Positions 50,640 to 62,958 of a DNA stretch of 64,000 nt are shown piece by piece. Numbering within the stretch: position 1 is the stretch's first letter; each line of letters starts with the position of its first letter. The stretch is taken from positions 87,361,580-87,425,579 of the forward strand of contig CM047425.1 in NCBI GenBank assembly GCA_026168455.1. The letters are read 5' to 3'. The stretch is from Theocolax elegans. Taxonomy: Eukaryota; Arthropoda; Insecta; Hymenoptera; Cerocephalidae. A program made the position numbers and the translations under genes. The notes under the pieces were generated by a model, which saw only the letters and a program-made list of their open reading frames with translations, searched no databases and was not told the origin of the DNA.

Positions 50640-51117
50640 ATGATAGGCGATTTTGCTAAGAGAAGACAGTAAAACATCAACTTAATACGGCAGATAATCT
50701 TAAATCTTTTTAAGATTGTTAGTAAATTCTTTTCTATTAATATAATATAGTTGTATATTAATGTTAATATCCTCGGTATGGTTGTTATATTTACATTTAG
50801 CATCATTGTATATACCACTACATTATAGTGATTCAGCTAACTCGTAATGCTTGGCTCTGCATCTACAGATGGTGGTGAGGTAAGTCCTTGGTAGTTTAAG
50901 TTTGTTGAACCAGAGATACTTTTTTCTTGGTAAAAGATTTCAAAGTATGTTTTACCTTTTTGTGCACTTTGTGAAAGCAGGGTACTTTTAGCGTTAAGAA
51001 ACATCTTAGGCTTCAAGGATTCTCTGAGATCAGAAAATGGTACTGCAGAATCATACGAACTATTATGAGTTGCTAACTTGACGAGTTTGTCAGCTACTTC
51101 ATTACCTATCATACCAC
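50640..51117 (-). pseudogene. LINE ORF2 remnant: RNase H end and C-terminal region
   Basis: Read on the minus strand, the fragment starts at GGMIGNEVADKL, the conserved last block of the RNase HI domain of LINE polyproteins (family pattern GNExAD.LA). About 60 codons later the frame shifts near 50913-50930 and continues as WFNKLKLPRTYLTTICRC and then AKHYELAESL, the typical block following RNase H in insect LINEs. Beyond a stop at about 50822-50824 the same frame still reads KCKYNNHTEDI and NREEF-like text (NRKEFTNNLKKI), the degraded Cys/His C-terminal region. The element is 5'-truncated, frameshifted and carries several stops, so it is dead. The clade (I, R1, LOA or similar RNase-H-bearing group) was not resolved. 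Confidence 0.75.
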
Positions 51118-51318
51118 CGAACGAAGAGAGCGAAGCGAGTGAAGTTTAGGTGCGTTCAATGGATTCTTGTTATTAATTTGACAGAAATATTTTTTACAAT
51201 TTAAAATAAATGGTGTTGACTGCAGTTCTTTTGTTACGGAATCAAAAACAAAATGATGGCGTTCTTTTTATTAGTTTTGAAGCAATTACGTATATTTTCT
51301 GCAGAAAAATGGACATAA

Positions 51319-51935
51319 AAACATAAATTTAATTGTCAACGATCGTCCGTCTCACACCTTTATACGGTCATCTTCAGGGCTATGTTGCTCGATGTTCACT
51401 GTAATTGTTAGATATTTTTTCACATTTGTAGTAGCTCGAAGAGATCAAGTTTTTCGTTTTTTATTTATCTGACTAATTACGAGCATAAACCAACTGCAAT
51501 TCAATCGGAATTTGATCACTGACATGCTGACTAACATGGAACAACGGAACATGCATGGTGAAACAACATCCAACAGTTGCAATGAACATCGAGCAACATA
51601 GCCCTGAAGGTGACCTATAAAGGTGTGAGACGATCAAAATGTTGGCAATAAAATTTGTATTAACTTGAAAAGATCAAGTTTTTCCTTTTTTATTTACCTA
51701 ACTAATTACGAGCATAAACCAACTACAAAAAATTAACATGCTTACTAAAACTTGTTTAACGTTAGATATCAATGTGATATTGCTTATGGTTATATCGATA
51801 AGAGCTACAAGTTTAAATTCGGAGGAAAACAATAAATAAATAATAAGTAAATCCGTAATCCTCGTGCATCTCATGAGCAACTATTCGCGACAATACAGCC
51901 CTAAGAGGTTACCCCTAACAAAAATGTAGATCAGC
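51319..51935. mobile_element. Penelope-like terminal-repeat cluster (remnant)
   Basis: A block of about 100 bases occurs twice in inverted orientation (about 51319-51413 and 51565-51662), both containing GAGCAACATAGCCCTGAAG-like text and GGTGTGAGACG. A second block is repeated directly (51437-51499 and 51665-51726), both with GATCAAGTTTTTC and ACGAGCATAAACCAACT. A third, more decayed copy of the first block lies at about 51866-51930. CCTGAAGnTGACC followed by AAAGGT and GTTGGCAATAAA is typical, from memory, of the repeats at the ends of Penelope-like elements. Mixed direct and inverted terminal repeats also fit that group. The coding part is absent. Confidence 0.5.
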
Positions 51936-52760
51936 GCGCATGAAACAAGTTTCGAGGCCGTTTTGGGCTGAGAGGTGAGGAAGAAACCCTATAGCTTCTA
52001 GCTTTTAGCTTTTTGTTTCAAACTAGTGGACAACTTATTTCAGACAAGGTAGATGGCGCGGATCTGTTGACTCGTGCTTCGATATTTGTTGTAATAGAAT
52101 AAAGAAAATGTTATGATTATTATCTTAGACAGAATTTGGCTATATGCCTGTCTCGTTTATACATAAAGCAGTTAGCTGTTTCCGTACTTATAAAAATTTA
52201 GTGTGAAGTTTCATCACGAGTAATTTCTAAGAATTCTGGCATCTTGTATATAAACTTGTCTCTTAAAAGACTATACGAAGCTTTGATATCATACATTTGT
52301 GAGATAACTGATGATTCTTCATTTGAGATACTGTACAATTACATTACGCAAAATGTGAGGTCTTACATTAGAGATCTCAGCACGTATATTTTTTCTATAT
52401 AAGATTGGACAATCACTTTTCCACTCACTAATTTGTCAATAAGTATTTTATCGATTAGGTACATACACGCACGATTGGCAGATATTTTAGAAAAATAAGT
52501 CTTACATTAGGTAAATCAATAATATTCTCAATGCCGTTTAAATCATCTAGCCATCTATCGCGCAGCTAACTAGGTCAATTAATTGCTTGATCTTTAGGAG
52601 AAACAGGAGGAGATGAACTAAATCCGCATACGTACTTCAACTTGATATTATCATACTGTTATTTTCAAGGATATGTTGGCTTTTAGTATTAAAAATTATT
52701 ATGAAGTTTAATAAACGGCAAAAGTTAAGAGAAAAGATATAAAAACATTTTAGGCAGCAC

Positions 52761-52785
52761 TCCTGACTGCAAGAAGCAGTCAGGA
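52761..52785. other. Perfect 10-bp stem-loop
   Basis: TCCTGACTGC, loop AAGAA, GCAGTCAGGA. The stem is perfect and GC-rich relative to its AT-rich surroundings. It could be a structured 3' end of a retroelement RNA. It does not match the histone mRNA stem-loop. Confidence 0.7.
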
Positions 52786-53052
52786 TGTCTTAGCTTAAAC
52801 ACAAAAAAATATCTCTAGATACTATATTTATTTAAGCACAAGCGTTATTACGACATGAAAATACGTTTCGATTCTTCTAACAGTGAATAGTGCCGTTTCA
52901 GCAGCGCAATATGAAAATATCTCTCGGGTCAAAGGCTCGAAGTAAAGTCATGAAATCAATTCAGTTGATTTATAAAAGTTGTTCTGAATTCCTTATGTAT
53001 TTTTTTAACGTAGTTAATTAATTTTTAATGTTTTCTAAATATATAATCAAAA

Positions 53053-53083
53053 GGCGCGATAGCGCCTGACGCAAGTATAGGAG
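53053..53083. repeat. GC-rich hairpin plus CGCAAGTATAGGAG motif, second copy
   Basis: GGCGC-GATA-GCGCC forms a 5-bp hairpin (53053-53066), followed by CGCAAGTATAGGAG (53070-53083), the same 14-mer as at 17888-17901, with ACTAG just downstream in both places. This suggests a terminal piece of one dispersed repeat family. Confidence 0.4.
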
Positions 53084-53234
53084 CGAGAGCCATTATAACT
53101 AGCCCCCCCAAATTTTTACTTTTTAACCACTTCAATATTACATTATTTATTTGTGCTATTGGCCACGCATTACGTTCCTTATTTATTAATCTTTACTGTA
53201 CAATAAGTTTTACACGAATTTTATTAATACTTCA

Positions 53235-54120
53235 ATATTTATTTATTTAACCAGAAATATTTACAATGGTAAATTATATAGAGGCAAACCCAACAACTTG
53301 TACATAGATCCGGTATGCATGTATTTACTTCAATCTAAAAATTACAAACTAATTAACTGAGGCCTAAGATTTATATTTTACAAGAATATAATTATATAAT
53401 TATTTCATTGAATTAACTTTAATCCAATTTTTCAATTTATTTCTAATATTATGTTGAGTAGTTATTAGGCATTTGAGATGTTTGAGTAATTGATTGAACA
53501 ATTTTATTACTAAAATATAATTATTAGTCTTACCGCTAAGCATTTTCTGTAGGAGGTAATGAAACGGTTTTTATTTCTAGTTTTCGTGTCAATAAGTAGA
53601 AACTTACTTTTTAATTATGGATAGTGATAAGGTAAGACGTTAACAAAAATGTTTTGATACACATTCAAAAAATATTAAAACTTATTTGATTTTTGTTTTT
53701 TTATCTTCAGAAGTCTATTTTAGATTCTCCGAAGTTAGCCAGTATAAGTTCTATCTCCCCATGACATTGTCCTGTAATTAAAAATCGAGTGAAAAAGTAT
53801 ATGATAATTTAACATTAATGTTTTGGTTTGCATATGTTTATTTGATTTTGATTATCAATAAGTAAGATATTTCGTGCGATTTATTATACTCTCAATATGC
53901 ATTTCCAACTTCATATTATAGTAAAAAATAATGCCAAGATATTTGCAATTTTCCACTAACTTAAACAGTTCGATATCTTGTTTTAATAAGCAGTCATTTT
54001 TTCTTGTGCTAATAGAATCTATCACTATTCACTAGAATGACCGTGTCGTCGGCATAGCATTCCAAAATTTGTACCTTGTGGAACTCCTGTTTTTATTTTA
54101 CAGGAATCACGCAGCACATT
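53235..54120 (-). pseudogene. LINE reverse-transcriptase remnant with 3' end
   Basis: On the minus strand the fragment reads KTGVPQGT (54071-54093; RT block containing GVPQG) and then, after an apparent deletion of the intervening block, CYADDTVILV (catalytic YADD, 54037-54057). It continues with CKYLGIIFYYNMKLEMHI (about 53905-53955) and a thumb-like SWGDRTYTG region. SKFLLIDTKTRNKNRF follows, and the C-terminus NQLLKHLKCLITT ... NKLKNWIKVNSMK stops at TAA (53400-53402). The 3' untranslated region runs to a TAAATAAATAAA-type tail at about 53235-53251. Several stops and frame changes show it is dead. It is 5'-truncated, as is usual for LINE insertions. No RNase H text was seen, so it differs from the remnant at 50.6-51.1 kb. 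Clade not resolved. Confidence 0.75.
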
Positions 54121-57100
54121 TAGAAAATTTACCTCTTTACTTTTATTTTGTGAACTATTTTCGGTATTAATTTTGAACATTTTCTGAAAGTATGTGGCGG
54201 CTGCGGATACTATTGAAACATTAAAAAATGATTGATTGAAAAAGTTCTACCCTGATGAAGAGATGTTCTGGCTTCACCATCATGGAATTTGTTCGAATTT
54301 CAAAAGTGCTTTTTCATATGAATATGAAAAAAATAATATATTTTAGATTATAGTACTTTAATTTAGTAAAACGATTTGACCTACAATATTATACCATGTA
54401 TTTAATTACTCTTTTAAATGTATTTTTTACATTTTGTTTCAAATTAATTTTTTCATCTCAGGAAATTAATTATGTGTTTTCGTTAAAATTGAATATTATA
54501 CACTCATTATTTTTATTAAAAAATTATAAATATTTAAATAACAAGACATTTTTCTAAAAATTTGTATTCAAAGGGCTCAGTACACCATGATTTCATTGTA
54601 CTTTCATATAAATATATAAATGTTTTTAAATATTTTTTATTCCTAAATGGTTTAGATGTTTGGGTAATCGAAAATCATGATTTTATCCTCTATCATTACC
54701 TACGAAAGGTGATTATTAATTAAATTAAAATTAGTTACTTAGAAATAATTACTCTGTAAGTTTCTTCAGTATAATTTAGACACAGCATATAAGTTTTTAC
54801 AAATTTTTAGTGTAATATTTTAGTTTCAATTTTGGGATTTTTGAAGGTAGCTCCGCGTAATTTGACTATCATAACAGGTTTAGTTAAGACATGAACAAAA
54901 ATAGATTTTATGCAATTAATATTTAATCTTTATTTAAACAGAAATTAATTTGTGTGCACAAAATAATTACTTTTGATCAAAATCACTAACGTCAGCATCG
55001 AGTTGTTACTTTTTAATCATTCAACTCTGCATCGCTTCGACCGCGCCCATATTTTCAACGACATAATAATTTGCGCGCATTACAGCCCACACTCAAAGTC
55101 AAATGACTCGTCCAATTTTCCGCTTTTACCCTCTCAAATTTTGTAATTCGTAGAGACATCCATGCTGCTGGCCCCCGTTCGATGCAATGATTGTTAATTA
55201 AGTAAACCTCATACCTAGCTAATTTTGTTAAAAATTTCAAATCTAAGCAGAAATAAAATTTGAATTTTTTATCATAAACGAATATTTCAATAAAAATAGA
55301 AGGTTTCATCTATATATCTCATTTAACCCTATTAAATAAAAGGTAAATAACCTAATTTACCAAAAGCAATTAATCGACACGAATAAATTCCAGAACAAAT
55401 CTGCTACAATAATAAAATTCGTATTTTAAATTCTGTTTTAAGTTTATTGTGTATAATGTTTTGTATAAACTTGTATAATTAAATAGTTTAAATTATAAAA
55501 CATTCAATTATAAAATGCTGGTATTTTTCGCTTTGTAATGTTTATATTTTGAATTCAATAAACGGTAAAACAGCTAATTCATTATAAAAAATTAAATAAG
55601 CAGTACTCTATTTAAAAATAGAACATGATATGCTTTGAGAAAAAAATAACATTATAAATAAACAATACAAACATTATTTACAAATCCAAAACAATGATTT
55701 ACAGGTACTTGAAAATAGGGCATACCAACTCAAAATTAAACATGATTCTGATGAATAGATATACTGATCAATATTTATTAGCAAGTCTATACATTAATAA
55801 GTTATTTGTTTGTTTTATTAAATCAATAAATATTGTACGGTTATAATAGGTTAATAATAACAATAATAATCAGTGTATAACTCTTGATTTATCCATTATA
55901 ATTGCATTCGTATTTTCACATTATTGATGTACAATTAATTATCTTCAAATTATTGAAATATATTTAAAAACTAAATGTTATAAGTAGAATAAAAAAATGG
56001 TATTACTAAAAAAATGGTTGATCATACAACATGAATAAAATTGCTTTATTCGGTGCACTAGTAAAAGAGTCAACAACTTTTTTACATTACTCTAATGAAC
56101 GAATCGACCGTTTTTTCTGCCCATCAATATCAAATGTACTGACAAAAATAATGTATCGTACGTCATGAGCCTTTTTTATTCTCAATAATTTATATAAACG
56201 AATAAACAAACTGTCATACGATAAATCAAGAATAAATATTACAAAAAAATATGCGTTGATGGTGCCGGAGGTGAGGATAGGGGGAAGAATCTGTCGAAAG
56301 CACACAAAAAAGCCGAAATGCGTGTTCAATCAATTCTCGTCATATTACCGCGGAATCGTGGACCGCGAAAATCGTGCAACATATCCAATTGAAAAATATA
56401 TACGCGAATGGCGCACTCGAGATCCGTGACAAACTCAACTTACTCCCACACCCATCGCTTCTCCTACTTGCGAGTTTTCAAGAAAGCACCGAGCTTCATA
56501 AATAACGCGGGCTGCGCTTGAGTTATCGTCCATTCGAGTTAAAGCGGAATGCATCACCCCTGACGGGTAATCCTAACGATAAACAAAAAAAAATAGAGGG
56601 GTTAGCCGGCGGGTCTAGGAAAATTGATGAGCGGACGGTTTATACGGCCGTTAACGCCTTTGTTTATAAACTTTATGCGGGTATTAGGATTGAGTTCAAG
56701 CTTATGTGGCTAGGGGATAAAGATTTTAATTGCGATAACATGGCTGCGATATGAGCCTGGCAAAAAGAGGAAAAAAATTATCCGTGAACTTTGGCAATTT
56801 TTCCTTGTTGAACTTTGAGATTGCTGGTTTTTATGTATGTCGAGCGAGGGGAGCTCGGTAGTAAAGGAGGAAAGGGGTAAAACTTGGTGAAATATTGTGG
56901 ATTTGTACGCTGAAGCCGCATGGAATTAATTGTTTCGTGATATCGATTTTCGGAATAGAGCTCAAACCGGTCTGGGACAATTTTTAATCGTTCGAGAATT
57001 GAGTAATGAATTTTGCGATATTTGAGGAATGAATACTTTTGACCAAGATTTTAGTTGTTTAAATTCAGAAAATTTTTAAATAAAAATAAGGTAAATGTAT

Positions 57101-57600
57101 GCATGAATTATCTTGTATTTAATATATATATATATATTATTTTTGAATTGGGAACCATTATGTAAGCCACAAAAGATATATTAAACGAAACGGAAATAAT
57201 CGTATATATATAATAAACGAGTACAAGTAGATCGCATTGCAATGTAAGAAGGTAAAACAAAATGAAAATATAAGGAGGGTAGAATAAAAGACGCCTGGAA
57301 AAAGGAGGGACAATTGGATTGTTCATCGCGATTCGCGTCGAAAATTGCCAAGCTCAGATTCGCCGAATTTTTTCTCCCACCTAAGTTGCCACCGCTCGAG
57401 CTATGACGAGTTTATCCCAAGAAAATTGTATTCTCGACCAACGAGATCAACCTTCCTACGTTTTCCCTTTTGGAAATTAAATTTAAGAACGATAAAAGTT
57501 CCCGACTCGGAGTGCATAAGGAACATTCTTTTTTATATTTCCTGCGACAAAATTGCACATTCCCCACTATTCTCGTTTTGATATCTACATCACTTTCATG
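54121..57600. other. AT-rich DNA with islands near 55.0, 56.3-57.0 and 57.3-57.6 kb
   Basis: No gene recognised. Frames of 66-84 codons in the islands occur on both strands without motifs. A short (AT)n run lies at about 57122-57138. Confidence 0.5.
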
Positions 57601-60600
57601 TTGTAGGAACACGATTGTTAGAAAAATTTTATATTTATATACTTACGTACGAAGATTAAATTAATGATTTTTCTTGACGTAATAAAAATTAAGTCAATAA
57701 ATTTAAATACATTTATTATTAAAACTGATAATTTGAAAAAAAAACTTTAAATAATTATTAGCTAAACAAACTTATTTCTCGTACCAAACATTTATGAATA
57801 AATAAAAATTAATAAAGATAGAGAATAAAAAATCGAAAACGTTGAATAAAATATTTTTCTAATATTTTTGTACTGTTTATTAGTTTTTTATCCCACTACA
57901 TTTATTTATAGTTAAATACGTACATAATTCGATTAATATTAAAATTAAAAGAGCATCTACTTTTAAAATTGTATATCGAATGACCTCAAATATAAAACAG
58001 TAATATTCACCGATAAACCATGAATATAACTTTTAAAGCACGTTTAAGCCAAGAATGTCAGATTGTTAATTAAATAAATAAATTTAATTCTGTGTGGTGA
58101 ATATATACCACAGTGCACATATCATCAAAATTCAGCATCAACAATTATCAAATAAGCTATCGTCAAAATATAATATATTTTTCAACATATTTGCAAACAA
58201 AAAATTAGTTGTTTTAATGCACGGATAATCGACTTATGATATTGCAAAGCAGCAGGCGATCAAGAGTCATAAAGTGAATTGATATGACGTATCGATTACT
58301 CGAATAATACGTCATTCGAAGGCCAATCGAAGCCCCAACGAATGATTACATACACGAATACTCGAAAATGCGATGGATGCCTGCAACCTACCCCACATTA
58401 AATTTTACGATATTACAAGCTTTTGTCGAGAATGTATTTCGTTAATTGAATGTTCAAATATTTAAGAGAAAAATGTCACTTTCACATACAGCAATTGTTA
58501 AAATACGTCGACTTTTTCAGGTATACAAGGAATTCTTTAGTAACGTTTAACAATTCAATATAATTAAATTTAATCAAATGCACGTTTTGCAAAAGATATT
58601 GCGTGTGCTTAACATTTGCTAATTTCAGTAATTAGTATGTACTTCTCGATACCCTTGTCGGATAAGACTATTAAATTTTGAATGTCTGTGGAGAATATGT
58701 ATATACGTATATACAGACATGCAAAGGCAGAGGAATCATAGTTTCTGAAATGACACCAAAACAGATAATCTTCTATTTAATTACTAGTGATTATTCCGTT
58801 ATTCCGCTTATTACTTTGCTTGTTCTATTATTTATTTGTGAATATGCCTCAACATATGCATTTTAGTTATATTACTTGTATTTACAATATTTAAATACAT
58901 AACTTTTTGTCGCTTTAAAAGCATATACATTTAAAGAAAAAAGTTACTATTATTTTATAATATTAAGTAACCCACTGTGTTGATTGAGTGATTTGGTTGT
59001 TAAATTTAAGTTTAAAGATTACATATTATAAACTGCCAGTATCCAAAGAGTACAATTGTACACAAAACTATTATATTGTTTAGTAACGAACAGTATATTA
59101 AAATTTTCTAATTATATTAAAAACTTTATAGAAACATGTATTATCTATCAAATTGCATTCGTACCCTTAGAAGCACAAAGTGATACGACACTGCTTTGCA
59201 TCAACTATCCCTTACATTTTTTTGAAGTAATGTTATATAATAATTCATAATACTTTTTTCTTATTTTTCTAAAAACCGTAATAAATTTATTTACTATTAG
59301 TATTTTACAATTGAATTAGGGATAAAAAACTTTTAAATAACTTTCAAAGTCACTTATGGTAAAATATATAAAATTATTAGCTTTGACTAAACATTCATTG
59401 GCTAATATATTACTTTTATCTCTCGATGAAGACAATATAATAGCTTTACATCTTATAATTAATAGGAAAATCGTTAAAAACTGCGCGTTTTCTATTACCG
59501 GTTTAATTTATGATTTTATGGAGTATTTGCATACTTTGTATTTTTAACTCTATACCGTTCAATCGGTTAATGCTTTTGGCAGCGTTACAACGCGACAAAA
59601 TCGATAAAGGATCAAAATAAATTTAAAGTTCACACGCTACCGAATTCGGAAAACTATTAACAGTTATACTCGATTCACTTATTTAGAGCGTCTTTATACT
59701 TTTATATACTTGCATGTCAATTATTGTATCTAAATGCATAATAAAAAATAAATAAAAGATATAAAATAAAAAATTTAATCGGATAAACTTGAATGAAAAG
59801 GTAAAAGTTTCGCGAATCTTTAAAATATATTCTCCGAGCTATAGCTGAGTTAATATCGGATAAAAACTCCGGATAACGGTCCACTTAAATAGTCCTTCGA
59901 AAATAAACGAAGCTATTGCCGTACTCGATAACTGCAATAACTTAGCGCCGCGTTTACATCTCAAAATCTTCTGGAGTATATACATAAAGCGATTATACGT
60001 GAGGAAGTACGTATATTACAAATGTATTTTAAGGGAAAGGCGAGCGAACCAGAAGACAGGCCGAACGAACTAGGTATAGAAGGACTTTAGTGGTGCGCTC
60101 CGACGACATTCTTGTAAATTGTAGTTCCGAAAGTGAAAAGTCTCGTAAACTCGGTACTCAATTCCGCAAAGCTTTCAGACCACGCTTCTTGGCTCTTTGA
60201 AAGACTCTCCTTCTCTATCTCTCCTTCTGTGCTGGCCACGTATGTAGCTGCGGCGACATCGAATTTTTATTCCAGTAGGACGCAAAGAAAGGAGATAAAG
60301 AAAACGAGCAAAATGAGAGAAAACTACATGCAAGGAATTCCGCGGGTAATTTGTTTGTGTGCGGAATGAAATTTTTATGCTAAACCTATCGATTTTCCAG
60401 GGAAGGACTTTACGCAATTGCTAGGTATCGATATTTTTAGAGAGGCGTTCCGATCACCATTTTAAAACGTCTTCAAATGGAGGAAAAAGTTTCAGATAGA
60501 TATAACTAACTTTTATAAATGAAAATAAGATGTTTCTTTTTACGCAACAAATAACGTTTTCTCTGAAACTTTATGTAACAGTGATTTACATACTTATCGC

Positions 60601-62200
60601 TAATATTTATTTGAATCATAAGTAACGTAATATTTTTTCAATTTATTTTACAATATTGAACAGACGAGTATTATTTTTTTATATAACTGTAGTACGAAAT
60701 GAATTGAATATTTGTTCCAAGAAACACGAAATTTTCAACTGCAGAAGAGTGTTTTGAAAAATATATTGTTTTTCTAGTGCAAAAAGATTTCAAAGAAAAA
60801 CGTATTAAGATTTCCATAACCATCTCGTAAAATAACTCTACTATCTGTAAATAGTAATATACGTCACTTTTTGTGAAATACAAAATTCAGTAATTCCAAG
60901 TTTTTTAAATTTGGAACTTAAAAAAGTTAATAAAAGATAAGTTTAAGTGTAAAGTTAGTTTATATTTTACAAATTATCTTACTTATTTTCGCAGTGTTTG
61001 TGTGAAAGCTCTGTTAGTTAAATATAATTTTAATTAAAGTCTACAACTTCTAGTTTATGGCAACATACAACATATGTACTAAGCCTAAAAAGTATATAAT
61101 TAAAACTTGAAATTAAAAGTTGTACACCACGTTTTAGAAGACTATGTAAAGTAGAAAATTTATGTTAAATAGTTTCGCGGACGTCAAAGCAACTGTACGC
61201 ACTTTTGCGCATAAATTCGGGTATACTACGTGATGTCCAAATTCATTCAAAAGGTTTTACACAGTAACATGAAATCTTGCAATGTTAAATAAAAAACGCA
61301 AAATTAAATAAATAAAAGGAGTTACGACGGAAAAGAATATTTTCGGATTCTATTTAGATACACTGTGTAAATAAAATAAAATTGATATTTCGTACATTGT
61401 TTACCGAAGAACAAACAAATATGTTTTTATAGTTAACGCACTACCATAAAAGAAACATTAAATAAAGTAAAATGCAATATTTAAATCATATTTGAGAAAC
61501 CCAGTATTCCATTACCCTAAAAAAGTCAAAAGAAGGAAGAAGTAAGAATCCGCGAGTTTCTTCTCCAAATAAAGCGATTTTGTTCTTCGGACTCCCAGAT
61601 ACGCATTTCGCGTACGGCGCAACTATAACGACTCGAACGAAGAGCGAAAACTCGAGAAAAAGGAAAATAAGGAAATAGAAAAAGACTCCAGTGGAGACGA
61701 TTTGGCAGGCGATAAATTTGCATTTGAAAACAGCAGAACCATTTTTGCCGTCTCTCGCTCTCGTAAATACCTGGTTACTGCAAGGGATAAGAACTGGAAG
61801 CGACCAGTCGGGTGTTCCATATTGATTCGCTGCTTTTTTAAACTTTGGCTTCAACTGTTACATTCACTTTCTAGTCTATGCATGTGTATGAGGACATTGG
61901 TAATAATTCTGTGCGCGAATTGAGTTGTACTCCAGTTGAGGAAACCGAACTTCTTTATTATGAATATATCACAGAAAGAGTTTGATTTTTTCTTACAGTT
62001 TATCTGTAAATGGTAAATTACAATAAAAATGTTTTATAAATTCCTACAATGTAAATACGCAGTACAATTTTTCAAATTAATGTTTTAATGCTCCTACTTC
62101 ACAATAAAATGGCGACAATAATTAGAATCACATTAACAATAAAACTCTCTACCACGTATCCTACAATTTCAGTGTCAGTCATTCGATAAGTGCGTCAAAG
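57601..62200. other. AT-rich DNA with islands near 58.3, 60.0-60.4 and 61.5-61.9 kb
   Basis: No gene recognised. The island at 61.5-61.9 kb has a 122-codon minus frame overlapped by 65-codon frames in both other minus registers and by a 73-codon plus frame, so none is persuasive. Confidence 0.5.
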
Positions 62201-62209
62201 ACTGCAGCT

Positions 62210-62270
62210 GCTAGTGGACGGGAGGTGGACAAGATGGACGAGCTTTCTCAAGCTCTCTATGTCCACTAGC
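62210..62270. other. Nested inverted repeat (cruciform-capable)
   Basis: Perfect 10-bp outer arms GCTAGTGGAC (62210-62219) and GTCCACTAGC (62261-62270) enclose an inner stem GAGCTT/AAGCTC with a TCTC loop (62240-62255). TGGAC recurs three times in the left half. The block is GC-richer than its surroundings and lies about 560 bp before the hammerhead element. Function unknown. Confidence 0.65.
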
Positions 62271-62859
62271 ATAGGCGTAGACGATTCATGGATACCCATA
62301 GATATGTTATACATCTGTATAATGCACGCTTAAAACATTTTGCAAAATCACATCACAAAATATCGTAAATATATGTGCTTCCATAAATAAAATAGCACAA
62401 TAGCAAATTGTGAGCATCTAAAGTCCTGATTGTGGTTCATTTTTTTAAGTCGAAATACGATTCAATAAAAAGATGAATTTTCGTGAATTTTTAGAAATAG
62501 TGTAATAGTAATTTTTACATTACTGTCACATTTCCTCAGATTTATCGATCTAAATTATAAATTATTCAATGAATTCCATTACAATAATTATTGAAAAAAG
62601 TTTTCCGTGTATAAAAATAAGAGCATGTCCACGAATGAATAAGAATATTTAAAGTGAAACATTTCTTATTGTAGTATGTTGATACCTTCTAACTGACATT
62701 TTAAATCAAATGTCAATTTATATTATGCAGGATGACAAACACAACTTGTTTGTGATCTGGTATAGAAGAACAAATACACGTAAACATTCCAGGCAACGAG
62801 AGGAACTATTTTAAGTAATAAAAATCAATATATATAATGGTTTTTCCCACCACCAGATG

Positions 62860-62902
62860 GAGACGACTATATCTCTACACTCGTTGTAGAGATCGTCGTC
62901 TC
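62860..62902 (+). other. 17-bp hairpin upstream of the ribozyme
   Basis: GAGACGAC (62860-62867) pairs with GTCGTCTC (62895-62902), and ATCTCTACA (62871-62879) pairs with TGTAGAGAT (62885-62893), with a CTCGT loop and a small 3/1 internal loop. It lies directly upstream of the TATA box inside the element. Confidence 0.85.
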
Positions 62903-62907
62903 TTTTC

Positions 62908-62917
62908 TATATATATA
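62908..62917 (+). promoter_or_regulatory. TATA-box-like sequence
   Basis: TATATATATA followed by GCC, about 50 bases before the ribozyme. A start site about 30 bases downstream would put the whole hammerhead inside the transcript. AT repeats are common in this window, so by itself it is weak evidence. Confidence 0.35.
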
Positions 62918-62958
62918 GCCGCAGAACATCTTGCTGGCGTCGCGGTTCATCTTGCGAC

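Larger units (their letters stand above)
51936..53234. other. Unassigned stretch between two retroelement remnants
   Basis: No gene recognised. A minus-strand frame at about 52204-52340 reads ISNEESSVISQMYDIKAS and then YSLLRDKFIYKMPEFLEI, protein-like but unrecognised and without a start; it may be a transposon scrap. A perfect 10-bp hairpin lies at 52761-52785 and a GC-rich motif at 53053-53083, both listed separately. Confidence 0.4.

Noticed and set aside
51590..51640. Second hammerhead ribozyme in the Penelope-like repeats
   Set aside because: CTGAAGG and GTGAGACG do not satisfy CUGANGA and GAAA; the inverted copy has CTGAAGA but still lacks GAAA.
61486..61854. 122-codon minus-strand frame
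   Set aside because: All three minus registers and one plus register are open over much of the same interval, so openness carries no coding evidence.
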